From Pectinatus brassicae (GTDB lineage Bacteria; Bacillota; Negativicutes; Selenomonadales; Selenomonadaceae): a DNA stretch of 64,000 nucleotides. Location of the stretch: the NCBI RefSeq assembly GCF_014201835.1, contig NZ_JACHFH010000008.1:1-64000 (forward strand), in the 5' to 3' direction. This document shows, in pieces, positions 25,151 through 33,621 of this stretch (the first letter of the stretch is position 1; each line of letters opens with the position of its first letter). Both the position numbers and the translations under genes were made by a program. The notes beneath the pieces are model-generated. The model did not search any database. It was given only the letters and a program-made list of their open reading frames with translations, and was not told where the DNA came from.

Positions 25151-26980
25151 TTATTCAACTGTTACTGATTTAGCTAAATTACGAGGTTTATCAACATCGC
25201 AGCCGCGGGTAATAGCGGCATAATAAGCAAGCATCTGTAAAGGAACAACAGTTAGAAGCGGTATTAATAATTCATCAGTAGCTGGAACTTTAATAACATG
25301 GTCAACGTATTTAATCAGTTCATTGTCAGTTTCAGCAGCAATACCAATAACTACCGCATCACGTGCTTTGATTTCTTTGATGTTACTGATAGTTTTTTCA
25401 TAAACACTTTTCTGGGTAGCAAGGGCAATAACTGGAACTCCCTTAACGATAAGAGCCAGGGTGCCATGTTTTAATTCGCCAGCAGCATACGCTTCAGCGT
25501 GAATGTAGGAGATTTCCTTTAATTTTAAAGACCCTTCAAGGGCAACATTATAATCAAGGGAACGACCGATGAAGAATACATCTTCATTAAAACCATATTG
25601 TTTGGCAAAGGTTTTAATCGGTTCGGTATCTTCTAAAGTGCGGCTGATTTGATCAGGCAGCGCACGCAGCTGTGTTAAAAGATCTTTTGTTCGTTCAGGA
25701 GCAATAGTCTTTTTGATGCCAGCCATGTACATAGCCAGCAGGAACATTGTTACTAGCTGGGTAGTATAAGCTTTAGTAGAAGCTACAGCTATTTCCGGAC
25801 CAGCCCAGGTATAGATAACTTCATCAGCGTCACGGGCAATGGAAGAACCTACAACATTAGTTATAGCTAGTGTTTTGCCGCCAAGACGTTTGGTTTCCTT
25901 TAAAGCAGCTAATGTATCACTGGTTTCACCTGATTGGCTTACAATGATGACTAATGTATGTTCATCGACAATTGGATTGCGATAACGGAATTCTGATGCA
26001 ATATCAAGTTCAACTGGTATGCGGGCCAGTTTTTCAATATAATATTTGCCGACAAGACCAGCATGATAAGCTGTACCACAGGCAACAATGAAGATTTTAT
26101 GGAATGATTCAAGATATTCTTTATTCCATTTTAATTCATCGAGAATAACGCTGGAATTATCTTTAGCAAGACGCGGCATTACAGTGTCACGGACAGCTTT
26201 TGGCTGTTCATGGATTTCTTTAAGCATGAAGTGTTCATAGCCGCCTTTTTCAGCAGCTTCAGCATTCCAGTTAACTTCAAAAACTTTTTTGGTTACAGGA
26301 ATACCTTCGTGATTGGTTATCCAAATGGAATCTTTTTTAACAACAGCCATTTCACCGTCATTGATTATATAATTACGGCGAGTATAACCGATGATAGCCG
26401 GTATGTCGGATGCGATGAAGTTTTCACCATCTCCAAGACCGATTACCAATGGATTGTCTTTTTTAGTGCAGATTAATTTATCAGGATCTCTGCGTGACAT
26501 GAATAATAATGAGTAAGAACCTTCGATGCGTTTTAATACTTCGCGAACAGCTCCTTCGAAATCACCATCATATAAATCTTCTAATAAATGGACAACAACT
26601 TCTGTATCTGTTTCGGAAAGAAATTTATGACCTTTTTCGATAAGGTCTTCTTTAAGGCTCATATAGTTTTCGATTATGCCATTATGAACGATAGCAAAAT
26701 CACCTTTGCAGTCCATATGAGGATGAGCATTTAAATCGGAAGGTCCGCCATGAGTAGCCCAACGGGTATGACCGATACCGATGCTTCCTTTAGGTTCATG
26801 ACCTTTAATCTTGTCTTTCAATGCATCGAGGCGACCAACGCATTTTTCTAAATTAATTTTATCACCATCAAATACCGCGATACCTGAAGAATCATAACCA
26901 CGATATTCGAGCTTAGTCAGGCCGTCAATCAAAAAAGACTGAGCCTGCTTATTTCCAATATAACCAACAATACCACACAT
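25151..26980 (-). CDS. glmS: Glutamine-fructose-6-phosphate aminotransferase
   Basis: GlmS makes glucosamine 6-phosphate, the entry point to peptidoglycan and other amino sugars. At 609 residues it begins MCGIVGYIG, with Cys2 the glutaminase nucleophile after removal of Met1. Glutaminase motifs HTRWATHGGPS and DGDFEGAV-type segments are followed by two SIS domains (SQSGETSDT, TKAYTTQ) and the C-terminal PRNLAKSVTVE. The start has a GGAGG site. Upstream is a glmS ribozyme. The 3' end of the gene, the TnsD recognition site in Tn7, is intact, and the transposon right end lies 50 bases beyond the stop. Confidence 0.98.
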   Translation of the reverse strand: MCGIVGYIGNKQAQSFLIDGLTKLEYRGYDSSGIAVFDGDKINLEKCVGRLDALKDKIKGHEPKGSIGIGHTRWATHGGPSDLNAHPHMDCKGDFAIVHNGIIENYMSLKEDLIEKGHKFLSETDTEVVVHLLEDLYDGDFEGAVREVLKRIEGSYSLLFMSRRDPDKLICTKKDNPLVIGLGDGENFIASDIPAIIGYTRRNYIINDGEMAVVKKDSIWITNHEGIPVTKKVFEVNWNAEAAEKGGYEHFMLKEIHEQPKAVRDTVMPRLAKDNSSVILDELKWNKEYLESFHKIFIVACGTAYHAGLVGKYYIEKLARIPVELDIASEFRYRNPIVDEHTLVIIVSQSGETSDTLAALKETKRLGGKTLAITNVVGSSIARDADEVIYTWAGPEIAVASTKAYTTQLVTMFLLAMYMAGIKKTIAPERTKDLLTQLRALPDQISRTLEDTEPIKTFAKQYGFNEDVFFIGRSLDYNVALEGSLKLKEISYIHAEAYAAGELKHGTLALIVKGVPVIALATQKSVYEKTISNIKEIKARDAVVIGIAAETDNELIKYVDHVIKVPATDELLIPLLTVVPLQMLAYYAAITRGCDVDKPRNLAKSVTVE

Positions 26981-27027
26981 AATGAGATACCTCCAAAATA
27001 AATAATTATTAAAGATGTATCTGCCAA

Positions 27028-27158
27028 TCCTTACTCTTTGTATTGTGTCCTGGGTTGCCCCAAGGTTTTGACAAATTTTATCGACCGGATTACAGCCGAG
27101 AGGCATCCGCTGATTACTCGACAACCTCTTCCTCGTCCTCTTATAAAGAGCCAGCGCT
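27028..27158 (-). ncRNA. glmS ribozyme (glucosamine-6-phosphate-activated self-cleaving riboswitch)
   Basis: On the minus strand the cleavage site AGCGC lies at 27158-27154 with the cut expected before G27157. Then come the conserved pieces GACGAGGAAGAGGTTGTCGA, the CAGCGGATGCCTCTCGG segment of the catalytic core, and GGGGCAACCCAGGACACAAT near the 3' end. Order and spacing match the known glmS ribozyme. Binding of glucosamine 6-phosphate triggers cleavage, and the mRNA is then degraded, giving feedback control of glmS. The 3' border is approximate. Confidence 0.92.
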
Positions 27159-27218
27159 AAGCAATATGCTTTTCAGTAAAATAATCTATCCTCCTTTTTT
27201 CTATCTTGGTTATGGCAG

Positions 27219-27246
27219 ATTATAACGGATAGACTATAGTATACAA
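27219..27246 (-). promoter_or_regulatory. Probable glmS promoter
   Basis: On the minus strand TTGTAT (27246-27241), 16 bases, TATAAT (27224-27219), about 60 bases before the ribozyme cleavage site. Confidence 0.6.
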
Positions 27247-27376
27247 AATGATTATTTCGCATCCTCCATATTCTAATATATACTTGCCATTTGGTCAAGT
27301 TATTTATGTAATTGTTATTGTAATGAAAAAATACGACGAATTTTGTTTTCATCGTATTTTAATAAAGCTTATTAAA

Positions 27377-28216
27377 TTAATGATGTGGCTGACAAAGTAA
27401 AGCAAGAAGTTTATCATCATGAAAATCTAAATTGTTATTGATGCCGCTGCCAAGTTTTATGTCTGGTTTAACTTTTTCACCATGAAAATCGCTGCCACCA
27501 GTTATTAATAATGAGTGTTTTTGGGCTAACGCTAATGATAGCTCAGTATCCTGCGGCGTGTTTTCACTATGATAACATTCAATGCCGGCAAGCCCTAATT
27601 TTTTAAGTGGAATAATAAAAGTATCTAGTTCAGCATACGCTTTTCCCTGCTGCATAGGATGGGCTAAAACAGGAATACCCTGCATTTGTTTTATCATTAC
27701 AATAGCTTCCTCAACTGTTGGGCGAGGCTCTTTTATTTGACGGAATTCTGGGGTATCAAGATATTTATCAAAGGCTTCCTTGATAGAGCCAACGTATTTA
27801 TGTTCGAGCATGGCTCGGGCAAAATGTGGTCGGGCATAAATTTTATGCAGGGCATATTTGTCAATATCTTTCCATGTCAGATGAATAGCACGTTGTTTGA
27901 GAAATGCAAAAATCAATTCTGCTCTTTTTTGGCGCAGCTGCTTATTGTTTTCGCATATTTGCAGGGCAGTATCTGATTTATAATCAACATTATAGCCAAG
28001 GACATGGACATTTTTGCCGAGGGCATTTATTTCAATACCGGGAATAAATTGTATGTTTGCTTGCTTGGCGGCTTGAGCGCCTTCGTCTAAGGCATCTATA
28101 GTATCATGGTCAGTTATGGAAAGTGCAGTCAGGCCAATGCTTTTAGCCATTGCTACAATTTCAGTGGCAGTATATTGACCATCAGAAGCGAATGTATGGC
28201 AGTGTAAATCCATCAT
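27377..28216 (-). CDS. PHP-domain phosphoesterase (RNase AM / TrpH type)
   Basis: The protein of about 279 residues starts at the ATG at 28216 after AAGGTG. The PHP metal site is visible: DLHCHTFASDG at the N-terminus, LSITDHDT, RPHFARAM, and the C-terminal GGSDFHGE. Family members (E. coli YciV/RNase AM, TrpH) hydrolyse 3',5'-bisphosphonucleotides and trim 5' ends of RNA with a trinuclear metal centre. It stands alone between glmS and thiC on the minus strand. The exact substrate cannot be read from the sequence. Confidence 0.85.
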   Translation of the reverse strand: MMDLHCHTFASDGQYTATEIVAMAKSIGLTALSITDHDTIDALDEGAQAAKQANIQFIPGIEINALGKNVHVLGYNVDYKSDTALQICENNKQLRQKRAELIFAFLKQRAIHLTWKDIDKYALHKIYARPHFARAMLEHKYVGSIKEAFDKYLDTPEFRQIKEPRPTVEEAIVMIKQMQGIPVLAHPMQQGKAYAELDTFIIPLKKLGLAGIECYHSENTPQDTELSLALAQKHSLLITGGSDFHGEKVKPDIKLGSGINNNLDFHDDKLLALLCQPHH

Positions 28217-28281
28217 ATTTATCACCTTGCTTATATTATTTTATGGTTATATCGTGTTGTGTTAGTTAATAAAATAGGGTG

Positions 28282-28396
28282 GTTTTTAAAGCCGTCCCTT
28301 TAGGGAAGGTGGCTTGACGAAGTCAAGTCGGAAGGGTTGGTTTATAACCCCTCAGGCAGCTTCACTGCCAGCTCCACTGCCAGCTCCACGCACAAT
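28282..28396. repeat. Intergenic repeat-like element made of small hairpins
   Basis: The span holds CCGTCCCTTTAGGGAAGG, CTTGACGAAGTCAAG, AGGGTTGGTTTATAACCCCT and GGCAGCTTCACTGCC hairpins, with the unit ACTGCCAGCTCC repeated twice. This pattern resembles short non-coding repeats dispersed in many Firmicute genomes. More GC-rich than its surroundings. No coding frame is convincing. Confidence 0.6.
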
Positions 28397-28444
28397 GTGT
28401 ACTATATTTCTAAGCGCTAAAGCGCAAAGAACTATAGTATACAA
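28396..28444. repeat. Imperfect inverted repeat next to the intergenic element
   Basis: TGTGTACTATA at the left is inverted as TATAGTATACAA at the right, with AAGCGC / GCGC near the centre. The 14 bases ACTATAGTATACAA also occur in the glmS promoter region at 27233-27246. Confidence 0.6.
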
Positions 28445-28595
28445 GGGAGTCTTTCAGACAGGTAAGATTCAACTAGCACAATATGAAGTAATATATATTT
28501 TTAATTGTAACGAAAAAATAAAAATACAGCAAGTATAATAAAAGTCCACACCAAAGGCATGGACTTTTACAAGAGTGTATTAAAATTTATAGTGA

Positions 28596-29921
28596 TTATT
28601 TATCGCAATTGCCGTTTTCTTCACAGAATAAAACTTTTTCACCATCAAGAATTTTATTAGTCGTTCTGACTGCACACATTTTGCCGCACATTGAGCAGGT
28701 ATGTCTTTCTGCAGGAGGAGTGCTCTCATAATAACGACGTGCTTTTTCTGGATCAATAGCAGCGTCAAACATTGCATCCCAGTCGAGTTTATGACGAGCA
28801 TCAGCCATACGGTTATCCTGCGTGCGGGCACCAGGCAGTTTATTGGCAATATCGGCGGCATGCGCAGCGATTTTAGTAGCAATGATACCATTGCGGACAT
28901 CATCTAAATCAGGCAGTCTTAAATGTTCAGCCGGGGTTACATAACAAAGAAAATTAGCACCACTCGATGCGGCAATAGCGCCGCCAATTGCTGACGTTAT
29001 ATGGTCATAGCCTGGGGCAATATCGGTAACAAGCGGGCCGAGTACATAAAATGGAGCGTTGTGGCAAAGGCGTTTTTGTAGTTTCATATTAGCAGCGATC
29101 TCATCAATTGCCATATGCCCCGGACCCTCGACCAAAACCTGAACATCGGCTTTCCAGGCACGTTCAGTCAGATTGCCTATTTCGATGAGTTCACCAATTT
29201 GTCCGGCATCAGAAGCATCATCAAGACAGCCGGGACGCAATGAATCGCCAATAGAAATAGTGACATCATGTTCGCGTAGTATTTCCAGTACCTTATCATA
29301 ATGTTCGAAAAATGGGTTTTCATTACCGGTCATTTCCATCCAGGCAAAAAGTAACGAGCCGCCACGGGAAACAATATTCATGCGTCGGCCGGAGCGCTTA
29401 AAGCCTTCAACAGCACGGCGGTTCAAGCCGGCGTGGATGGTCATGAAATCCACACCTTCTTTAGCATGCGCCTCTAATACAGATAGAAAATCATCAGCAG
29501 TCATCTTTAATAAATCTTTTTCCAAATAGCCTAAGGCATCGTACATGGGGACAGTACCAATCATCGCTGGTGAATAATCAATAAGTTTTTTTCGGAATTC
29601 ATGGGTTTTACCATAATTGGATAGATCCATGATTGATTCGGCACCCATATCAATAGCCATTTTTACCTTATTCATTTCTAAATCGTAATTTTTGGCATCG
29701 CCGGATATGCCAAGATTGACATTAATTTTGATTTTTAGCCCGTCACCGATACCTTCTGCCGATAAGGCGCTGTGATGAATATTGGTGGGAATAGCAATAG
29801 TGCCCTTGGCAACATTATCTCTTATCCATTCTGGTGTGCGATTTTCTTTTTGGGCAACAAGTGACATTTGATCAGTAATGATACCTTGTTTGGCAGCAGC
29901 AATTTGTGTTTTATAGGCCAT
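28596..29921 (-). CDS. thiC: Phosphomethylpyrimidine synthase (HMP-P synthase)
   Basis: ThiC is a radical-SAM enzyme that turns aminoimidazole ribotide into hydroxymethylpyrimidine phosphate for thiamine synthesis. The 441-residue protein lacks the long N-terminal domain of the E. coli form, as in many anaerobes. The C-terminal [11 protein letters not shown] carries the cluster cysteines typical of ThiC (CxxCxxxxC), and [10 protein letters not shown] and [15 protein letters not shown] are core signatures. The start is ATG 29921 with AGAGGA upstream; an in-frame extension to 30065 would run into the riboswitch. A TPP riboswitch and terminator lie upstream. No other thi genes are in the window. 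Confidence 0.97.
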   Translation of the reverse strand: MAYKTQIAAAKQGIITDQMSLVAQKENRTPEWIRDNVAKGTIAIPTNIHHSALSAEGIGDGLKIKINVNLGISGDAKNYDLEMNKVKMAIDMGAESIMDLSNYGKTHEFRKKLIDYSPAMIGTVPMYDALGYLEKDLLKMTADDFLSVLEAHAKEGVDFMTIHAGLNRRAVEGFKRSGRRMNIVSRGGSLLFAWMEMTGNENPFFEHYDKVLEILREHDVTISIGDSLRPGCLDDASDAGQIGELIEIGNLTERAWKADVQVLVEGPGHMAIDEIAANMKLQKRLCHNAPFYVLGPLVTDIAPGYDHITSAIGGAIAASSGANFLCYVTPAEHLRLPDLDDVRNGIIATKIAAHAADIANKLPGARTQDNRMADARHKLDWDAMFDAAIDPEKARRYYESTPPAERHTCSMCGKMCAVRTTNKILDGEKVLFCEENGNCDK

Positions 29922-29969
29922 ATACATCCTCTTTTCTTCCTCATTAGGAATAAATAATAAACAGGCCAA

Positions 29970-30003
29970 TAAAAAAAAGCCTGCTTTTATGGGAAAGCAG
30001 ACT
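29970..30003 (-). terminator. Terminator controlled by the TPP riboswitch
   Basis: On the minus strand GTCTGCTTT / AAAGCAGGC around CCCATA is followed by eight T residues. It sits between the aptamer and thiC, so TPP binding should favour termination. Confidence 0.85.
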
Positions 30004-30015
30004 TGAAAATTTTTT

Positions 30016-30106
30016 ATCAGCTTCCCTACGCTGGTATTAACCAACAGGTTCAAAGGGTTGGACAAATAGTCCTCTCAGCTAGAAAAGCACCCCTGCTGAG
30101 ATTCAG
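30016..30106 (-). promoter_or_regulatory. TPP (THI-box) riboswitch aptamer
   Basis: On the minus strand the conserved elements appear in order: CTCAGCAGGGGTGC, GCTGAGAGGA, ACCCTTTGAACCTG and GGTTAATACCAGCGTAGGGA. These are the P2-P5 core of the thiamin-pyrophosphate riboswitch. It controls thiC through the terminator just downstream. Confidence 0.96.
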
Positions 30107-30224
30107 TCTAGCAAAATGAGACTATCCTGTCAAGTAAATGATTTAAGAAAATTATAAATATTACAAGGTTATTTTTAGCAAATAGAGAATTATATAAATA
30201 ATAAATAGTAAAGAGGGTGGCATT

Positions 30225-30656
30225 ATGAGAGAATTTAAATCGATATTAGTTCCTATTGATGGTTCGGCACATTCTGAGCATGCTTTACAGCAGGCTAAAT
30301 ATATTGCTGGTTTAAGTAATGCAGCATTAACTATTTTATATGTTATTGATTTAAACACGGCAGTTACTGCTTTTGAAAGACTTAGCATGAATACGTACAT
30401 CCCTGATGATATTGATGCTCAAGGAAAAGAGGTTTTGGAGAAGGCGAAGGGAATTATTGGTGATTTGCCAAATACTGACTATGAATTGCGGGTTGGCGAT
30501 CCGGCAAAAATAATTTTATCATATTCCAAAGATAAGAATATGGACTTAATTGTAATGGGCAGCCGCGGACTTGGTGCGATTAAACAGATAATTATGGGAA
30601 GTGTCAGTCAATACTTGGCAACGCATGCTGAGTGTCCAGTACTGGTAGTTAGATAA
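30225..30656 (+). CDS. Universal stress protein, UspA family
   Basis: A single Usp domain of 143 residues. It begins FKSILVPIDGSAHSEHAL and ends with the ATP-binding signature GSRGLGAIKQIIMGSVSQYL plus CPVLVV, of the ATP-binding kind (G-x2-G-x9-G-S/T). Usp proteins help cells survive starvation and other stresses by mechanisms that differ between members. A GAGGGTGG site lies before the ATG. It is a single-gene unit with its own terminator, shared with the convergent rpsR operon. Confidence 0.93.
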   Translation: MREFKSILVPIDGSAHSEHALQQAKYIAGLSNAALTILYVIDLNTAVTAFERLSMNTYIPDDIDAQGKEVLEKAKGIIGDLPNTDYELRVGDPAKIILSYSKDKNMDLIVMGSRGLGAIKQIIMGSVSQYLATHAECPVLVVR

Positions 30657-30663
30657 TAAAAAA

Positions 30664-30699
30664 GACTCAATACTTAATAAAAAGTATTGAGCCTTTTTT
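30664..30699 (+). terminator. Bidirectional terminator between usp and rpsR
   Basis: The perfect 10-bp stem CTCAATACTT (30666-30675) / AAGTATTGAG (30682-30691) has T-runs on both strands, so it serves both convergent units. Confidence 0.85.
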
Positions 30700-30700
30700 A

Positions 30701-30934
30701 TTATTCCGCAGTGAACGGTAATAATGCGATATTACGAGCACGTTTAATAGCAAGTGTAACTTGACGCTGATGGCGTGCACAGTTGCCGGAAATACGACGA
30801 GGTAAGATTTTACCGCGTTCTGTAATAAAACGGCGTAATTTAGCAACATCTTTATAATCGATAGATTCTACTTTATCTGCGCAGAAACTGCAAACTTTTC
30901 TTTTTGGTCTTCTGCCTCTATCACGTTTAACCAA
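30701..30934 (-). CDS. rpsR: 30S ribosomal protein S18
   Basis: A basic protein of 77 residues that binds the S6 protein and the 16S central domain. It starts [20 protein letters not shown], then [19 protein letters not shown] and the typical [27 protein letters not shown] end. It retains the CSFC pair seen in zinc-type S18 proteins. Last in the rpsF-ssb-rpsR operon. Confidence 0.97.
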   Translation of the reverse strand: MVKRDRGRRPKRKVCSFCADKVESIDYKDVAKLRRFITERGKILPRRISGNCARHQRQVTLAIKRARNIALLPFTAE

Positions 30935-30951
30935 TGGAATACCCTCCTAAA

Positions 30952-31371
30952 TTAAAATGGAATTTCTTCGTCAGGGGGTAATTCTGACCCAAAAGAATTA
31001 GCTGAACTATTGTCAGCAGATTGAGCAGAATTGGAATAATCATTACCGGCATGAGCTGGACGTGAGCCCATAAACTCAACTTCGTTGGCAATGACTTCAG
31101 TTACATAACGTTTAGAACCATCCTGAGCATCATAGCTGCGTACCTGTAAACGACCTTCGATAAGGACTTGGCTGCCTTTTACTAAATTATTGCCGCATAT
31201 TTCAGCAAGTTTCTGCCAAGCAACAATACTAAAGAAATCAGCAGTATTTTCTTCCTCACGAGAAAAACGCCTGTTTACAGCTAAGCGAAATGAAGCTACG
31301 GCTTTACCTGATTGGGTATAACGCACTTCAGGATCAACGGCTAATCGTCCCGCTAAAATAACTTTGTTCAT
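30952..31371 (-). CDS. ssb: Single-stranded DNA-binding protein
   Basis: SSB coats single-stranded DNA in replication and repair. It has 139 residues: an OB-fold starting MNKVILAGRLAVDPEVRYT, then a flexible Ser/Asn-rich linker and the acidic tail ELPPDEEIPF, which recruits partner proteins. It sits between rpsF and rpsR as in most Firmicutes. Confidence 0.97.
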   Translation of the reverse strand: MNKVILAGRLAVDPEVRYTQSGKAVASFRLAVNRRFSREEENTADFFSIVAWQKLAEICGNNLVKGSQVLIEGRLQVRSYDAQDGSKRYVTEVIANEVEFMGSRPAHAGNDYSNSAQSADNSSANSFGSELPPDEEIPF

Positions 31372-31391
31372 AAATTTCCCCCCGCAACGAA

Positions 31392-31679
31392 TTATTTTTC
31401 GTCTAATCTAATGATCATGTGTTTTAGTATTTCGTCATTAAGTTTCATTACACGATCAACTTCATCAGTACAGGTTGATTCAGCACTGATATTGAGCAAG
31501 CAATAATAACCGTCCATGCAATCATTGATTTCATAAGCAAGACGTTTTTTGCCCCAACGATCTTCTTTATCGATGGTACCGCCGTTATCAGTGATGATTT
31601 TGGAATATTTTTCGATTACGGCATTGGTTTGTTCTTCTTCCATTGGTCTAACAATGAAAACTACTTCATATTTTCTCAA
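31392..31679 (-). CDS. rpsF: 30S ribosomal protein S6
   Basis: The S6 protein, 95 residues, forms a pair with S18 on the 30S platform. It begins MRKYEVVFIVRPMEEEQ and has the WGKKRLAYEINDCMDGYY segment of the family. It is first of the rpsF-ssb-rpsR operon, with GGGAGGTAA before the start. The leader (31680-31760) has a CGGGCAG-rich stretch that may form an S6:S18 autoregulatory element; this is a guess from position. Confidence 0.97.
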   Translation of the reverse strand: MRKYEVVFIVRPMEEEQTNAVIEKYSKIITDNGGTIDKEDRWGKKRLAYEINDCMDGYYCLLNISAESTCTDEVDRVMKLNDEILKHMIIRLDEK

Positions 31680-31810
31680 GAAATTACCTCCCTCTCTGGA
31701 CTATCGGCCCGTTTAACGGGCAGGGGATTCAAAATAAAATTTTGAAACCAGTCTAAATAATTATTAACTAGAAAATTATATCATTATAATGTACATATTA
31801 CAAGCATATT

Positions 31811-33166
31811 TTATTTGTTTTTTTTGCCACGAGCCAGTGAACAGAAAATTCCCAGACAGCAGGTTAAAGCTAAAACAAAGAAAATCATCTTTATACCAGT
31901 CAATAAATTACTGTGATATTGGACATACGGTGAATTGACGGTATACATTGATAATAATAAAGTTACGATAGCCATACTCGTAGCCTGTCCGAACATGCGC
32001 ATGGCCGATACGATAGAAGAAGCGATACCGTAATATTTTTTTTCAACAGAACCCATTATGGCATTATTATTCGGCGAAGAAAATAATGCAAAACCAATGC
32101 CGATAAATAATAAAACACTTCCAATATAATATAAAGAGGAAAAAGCTGTTAAACGCGATAACAAAAACAGGCCAACAGCAGTGATACTCATACCGCCGGA
32201 GGCAATAATACGTGGCTCATATTTATCAGAGAGGGCACCAGCTAGCGGCGATAAAATTGCCATCATCACGGGCTGTAATAATAGCAGCATGCCGGCGTTT
32301 AAAGGTGCAAAACCGCGGATTACCTGTAAATATAGTGACATCACAAAGGCAATGCCGAAAGTGGCGCTGTAGTTAATAAGGGTTGCCAAATTGGACATGG
32401 CAAAAATTGTGTTTTTAAATAAGGAAAGATCTAATAATGGATGGTCAATGATACGCTGGCGCTGAATGAAAATAATACCAACAATAATACCGCAAAGTAT
32501 CAGCCACTTCATTATCGGGTGATGCAAGTATGAGGAAAGACCATAAAGAATACTGGAAGATGAAATAGCATATAAGGCAGCGCTTACAATATCAAATTTA
32601 TCGTTTTTATCACCGAACCAGTCTTTATGTACAGAAATTAGCAGACTGAGACTAAAAATAAGGCCGATAGCTGTGAAAAAAAAGATCGAGCGCCAGCCTA
32701 AAAATTCTGTAAGCGCACCACCGATAACCGGACCTAATGATAGTCCCATATAGACACAGGAAGCAGAGTAGCCAATTACCCGGCCACGCCGTGCTTTAGG
32801 ATAACAGGCAATAAGCATGGCGATTCCTGTAGAAAAATTCATAGCCATGCATACCCCTTGGCTGAACCGTAAAAATAATAAAAACTGTAATGATGGGGCA
32901 AAAATACAGGCTAATGTAGTTATAATTACACCAGTACAACCGTACTGATAAATTTTTCGCCGTCCTTTTATGTCGGCATATTTTCCCCAGGGAATTAAAA
33001 ATGAGACAGCACCCAACAAAAATAAGGTCAATACCCAGGTTAAATCCTCAGCCAGTAAGTGGTATTCCAAAGCCATGGAAGGAATTGCGACATTTACAGA
33101 ACTGGCCATGAACGGACCGAAAAAAGAGGTAATAAGTACAGAATAAAAAATTCGTTTTTCAGCCAT
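31811..33166 (-). CDS. MFS transporter, drug:H+ antiporter type (DHA2-like)
   Basis: About 451 residues, with many hydrophobic spans (12-14 predicted by eye). The N-terminal part has the family loop WGKYADIKGRRKIYQYG (motif A, usually GxLaDrxGrkxxl) and the fifth-helix motif C region SLGPVIGGALTEFLGWR, characteristic of antiporter exporters. The substrate is unknown. The start chosen is ATG 33166 (MAEKRIFYS); in-frame starts further up (33187, 33214) are possible and the ribosome-binding site is not decisive. It is a single gene, divergent from cysK. Confidence 0.85.
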   Translation of the reverse strand: MAEKRIFYSVLITSFFGPFMASSVNVAIPSMALEYHLLAEDLTWVLTLFLLGAVSFLIPWGKYADIKGRRKIYQYGCTGVIITTLACIFAPSLQFLLFLRFSQGVCMAMNFSTGIAMLIACYPKARRGRVIGYSASCVYMGLSLGPVIGGALTEFLGWRSIFFFTAIGLIFSLSLLISVHKDWFGDKNDKFDIVSAALYAISSSSILYGLSSYLHHPIMKWLILCGIIVGIIFIQRQRIIDHPLLDLSLFKNTIFAMSNLATLINYSATFGIAFVMSLYLQVIRGFAPLNAGMLLLLQPVMMAILSPLAGALSDKYEPRIIASGGMSITAVGLFLLSRLTAFSSLYYIGSVLLFIGIGFALFSSPNNNAIMGSVEKKYYGIASSIVSAMRMFGQATSMAIVTLLLSMYTVNSPYVQYHSNLLTGIKMIFFVLALTCCLGIFCSLARGKKNK

Positions 33167-33288
33167 AATAATTGTATATCCTTTCATTGTTAGCTTATTT
33201 GTATAATTCGACATTATACAAGCAGAATACTCTTAAATAGGAAGAAGTTTATAAAACATAATTTATACATTACTACAATAGTAGGGTA

Positions 33289-33317
33289 TTGACTTTGCTG
33301 TTTTAGGGTGTTATAGT
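33289..33317 (+). promoter_or_regulatory. Probable promoter of the cysK leader
   Basis: TTGACT (33289-33294), 17 bases, TATAGT (33312-33317). Transcription would start near 33324, giving a leader of nearly 300 bases before cysK. Confidence 0.65.
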
Positions 33318-33343
33318 ATAAACAATAAGTGAAAGAGTTGATT

Positions 33344-33373
33344 ATGAGCTTTAATAAAAGCAGTAGTGACTAG
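33344..33373 (+). CDS. Possible leader peptide MSFNKSSSD
   Basis: A nine-codon frame 20 bases after the predicted transcription start, containing three serine codons in a row (AGC AGT AGT) just before the stop. The ribosome-binding site is weak (AAAGAG). The position ahead of two hairpins, the second a terminator, fits transcription attenuation, but this is unproven. Confidence 0.35.
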   Translation: MSFNKSSSD

Positions 33374-33458
33374 ATTTAGCTTATAAGAAATATGCAGGCT
33401 GATTAGAAATCTAAAGGCTTGGTTCTATGAGAAATTTATAGGGCCAAGCCTTTGTGTT
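33371..33458 (+). terminator. Leader hairpin and terminator upstream of cysK
   Basis: TAGATTT (33371-33377) pairs with AAATCTA (33406-33412). Directly after it AAAGGCTTGG (33413-33422) pairs with CCAAGCCTTT (33444-33453), with six more pairs inside, followed by a T-rich tract. It should stop most transcripts before cysK unless relieved. Confidence 0.75.
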
Positions 33459-33477
33459 TTTAGGAGGAAATTTTGCG

Positions 33478-33525
33478 ATGAAAAATGAATATAATCAAAT
33501 AAACAGATTGCTTAGCAGGCGATGT
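33478..33525 (+). CDS. Small frame of 16 codons in the cysK leader
   Basis: MKNEYNQINRLLSRRC has an excellent TAGGAGGAAA ribosome-binding site and stops at TGA, with Cys as the last codon. It could be a cysteine-sensing upstream peptide. Alternatively the next frame (LAGDVEDP) suggests it is the broken start of a longer lost gene. Too short to decide. Confidence 0.4.
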
Positions 33526-33621
33526 TGAAGATCCATAACCACTAATGAATATTATTGACAAGCTGGAAATTCATAAGTATTATTATCACAAAATATAATT
33601 ATTTAACAGGGGGATTTTATT

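Noticed and set aside
27043-27225. 60-codon plus-strand frame upstream of glmS
   Set aside because: It lies opposite the glmS ribozyme, which explains the sequence better.
28580-28903. 107-codon minus-strand frame overlapping thiC
   Set aside because: It is an alternative frame inside the well-supported thiC gene.
33324-33460. T-box or SAM (S-box) riboswitch before cysK
   Set aside because: The T-box tail (GGGTGGNACCGCG) and the S-box core are absent, although a terminator is present.
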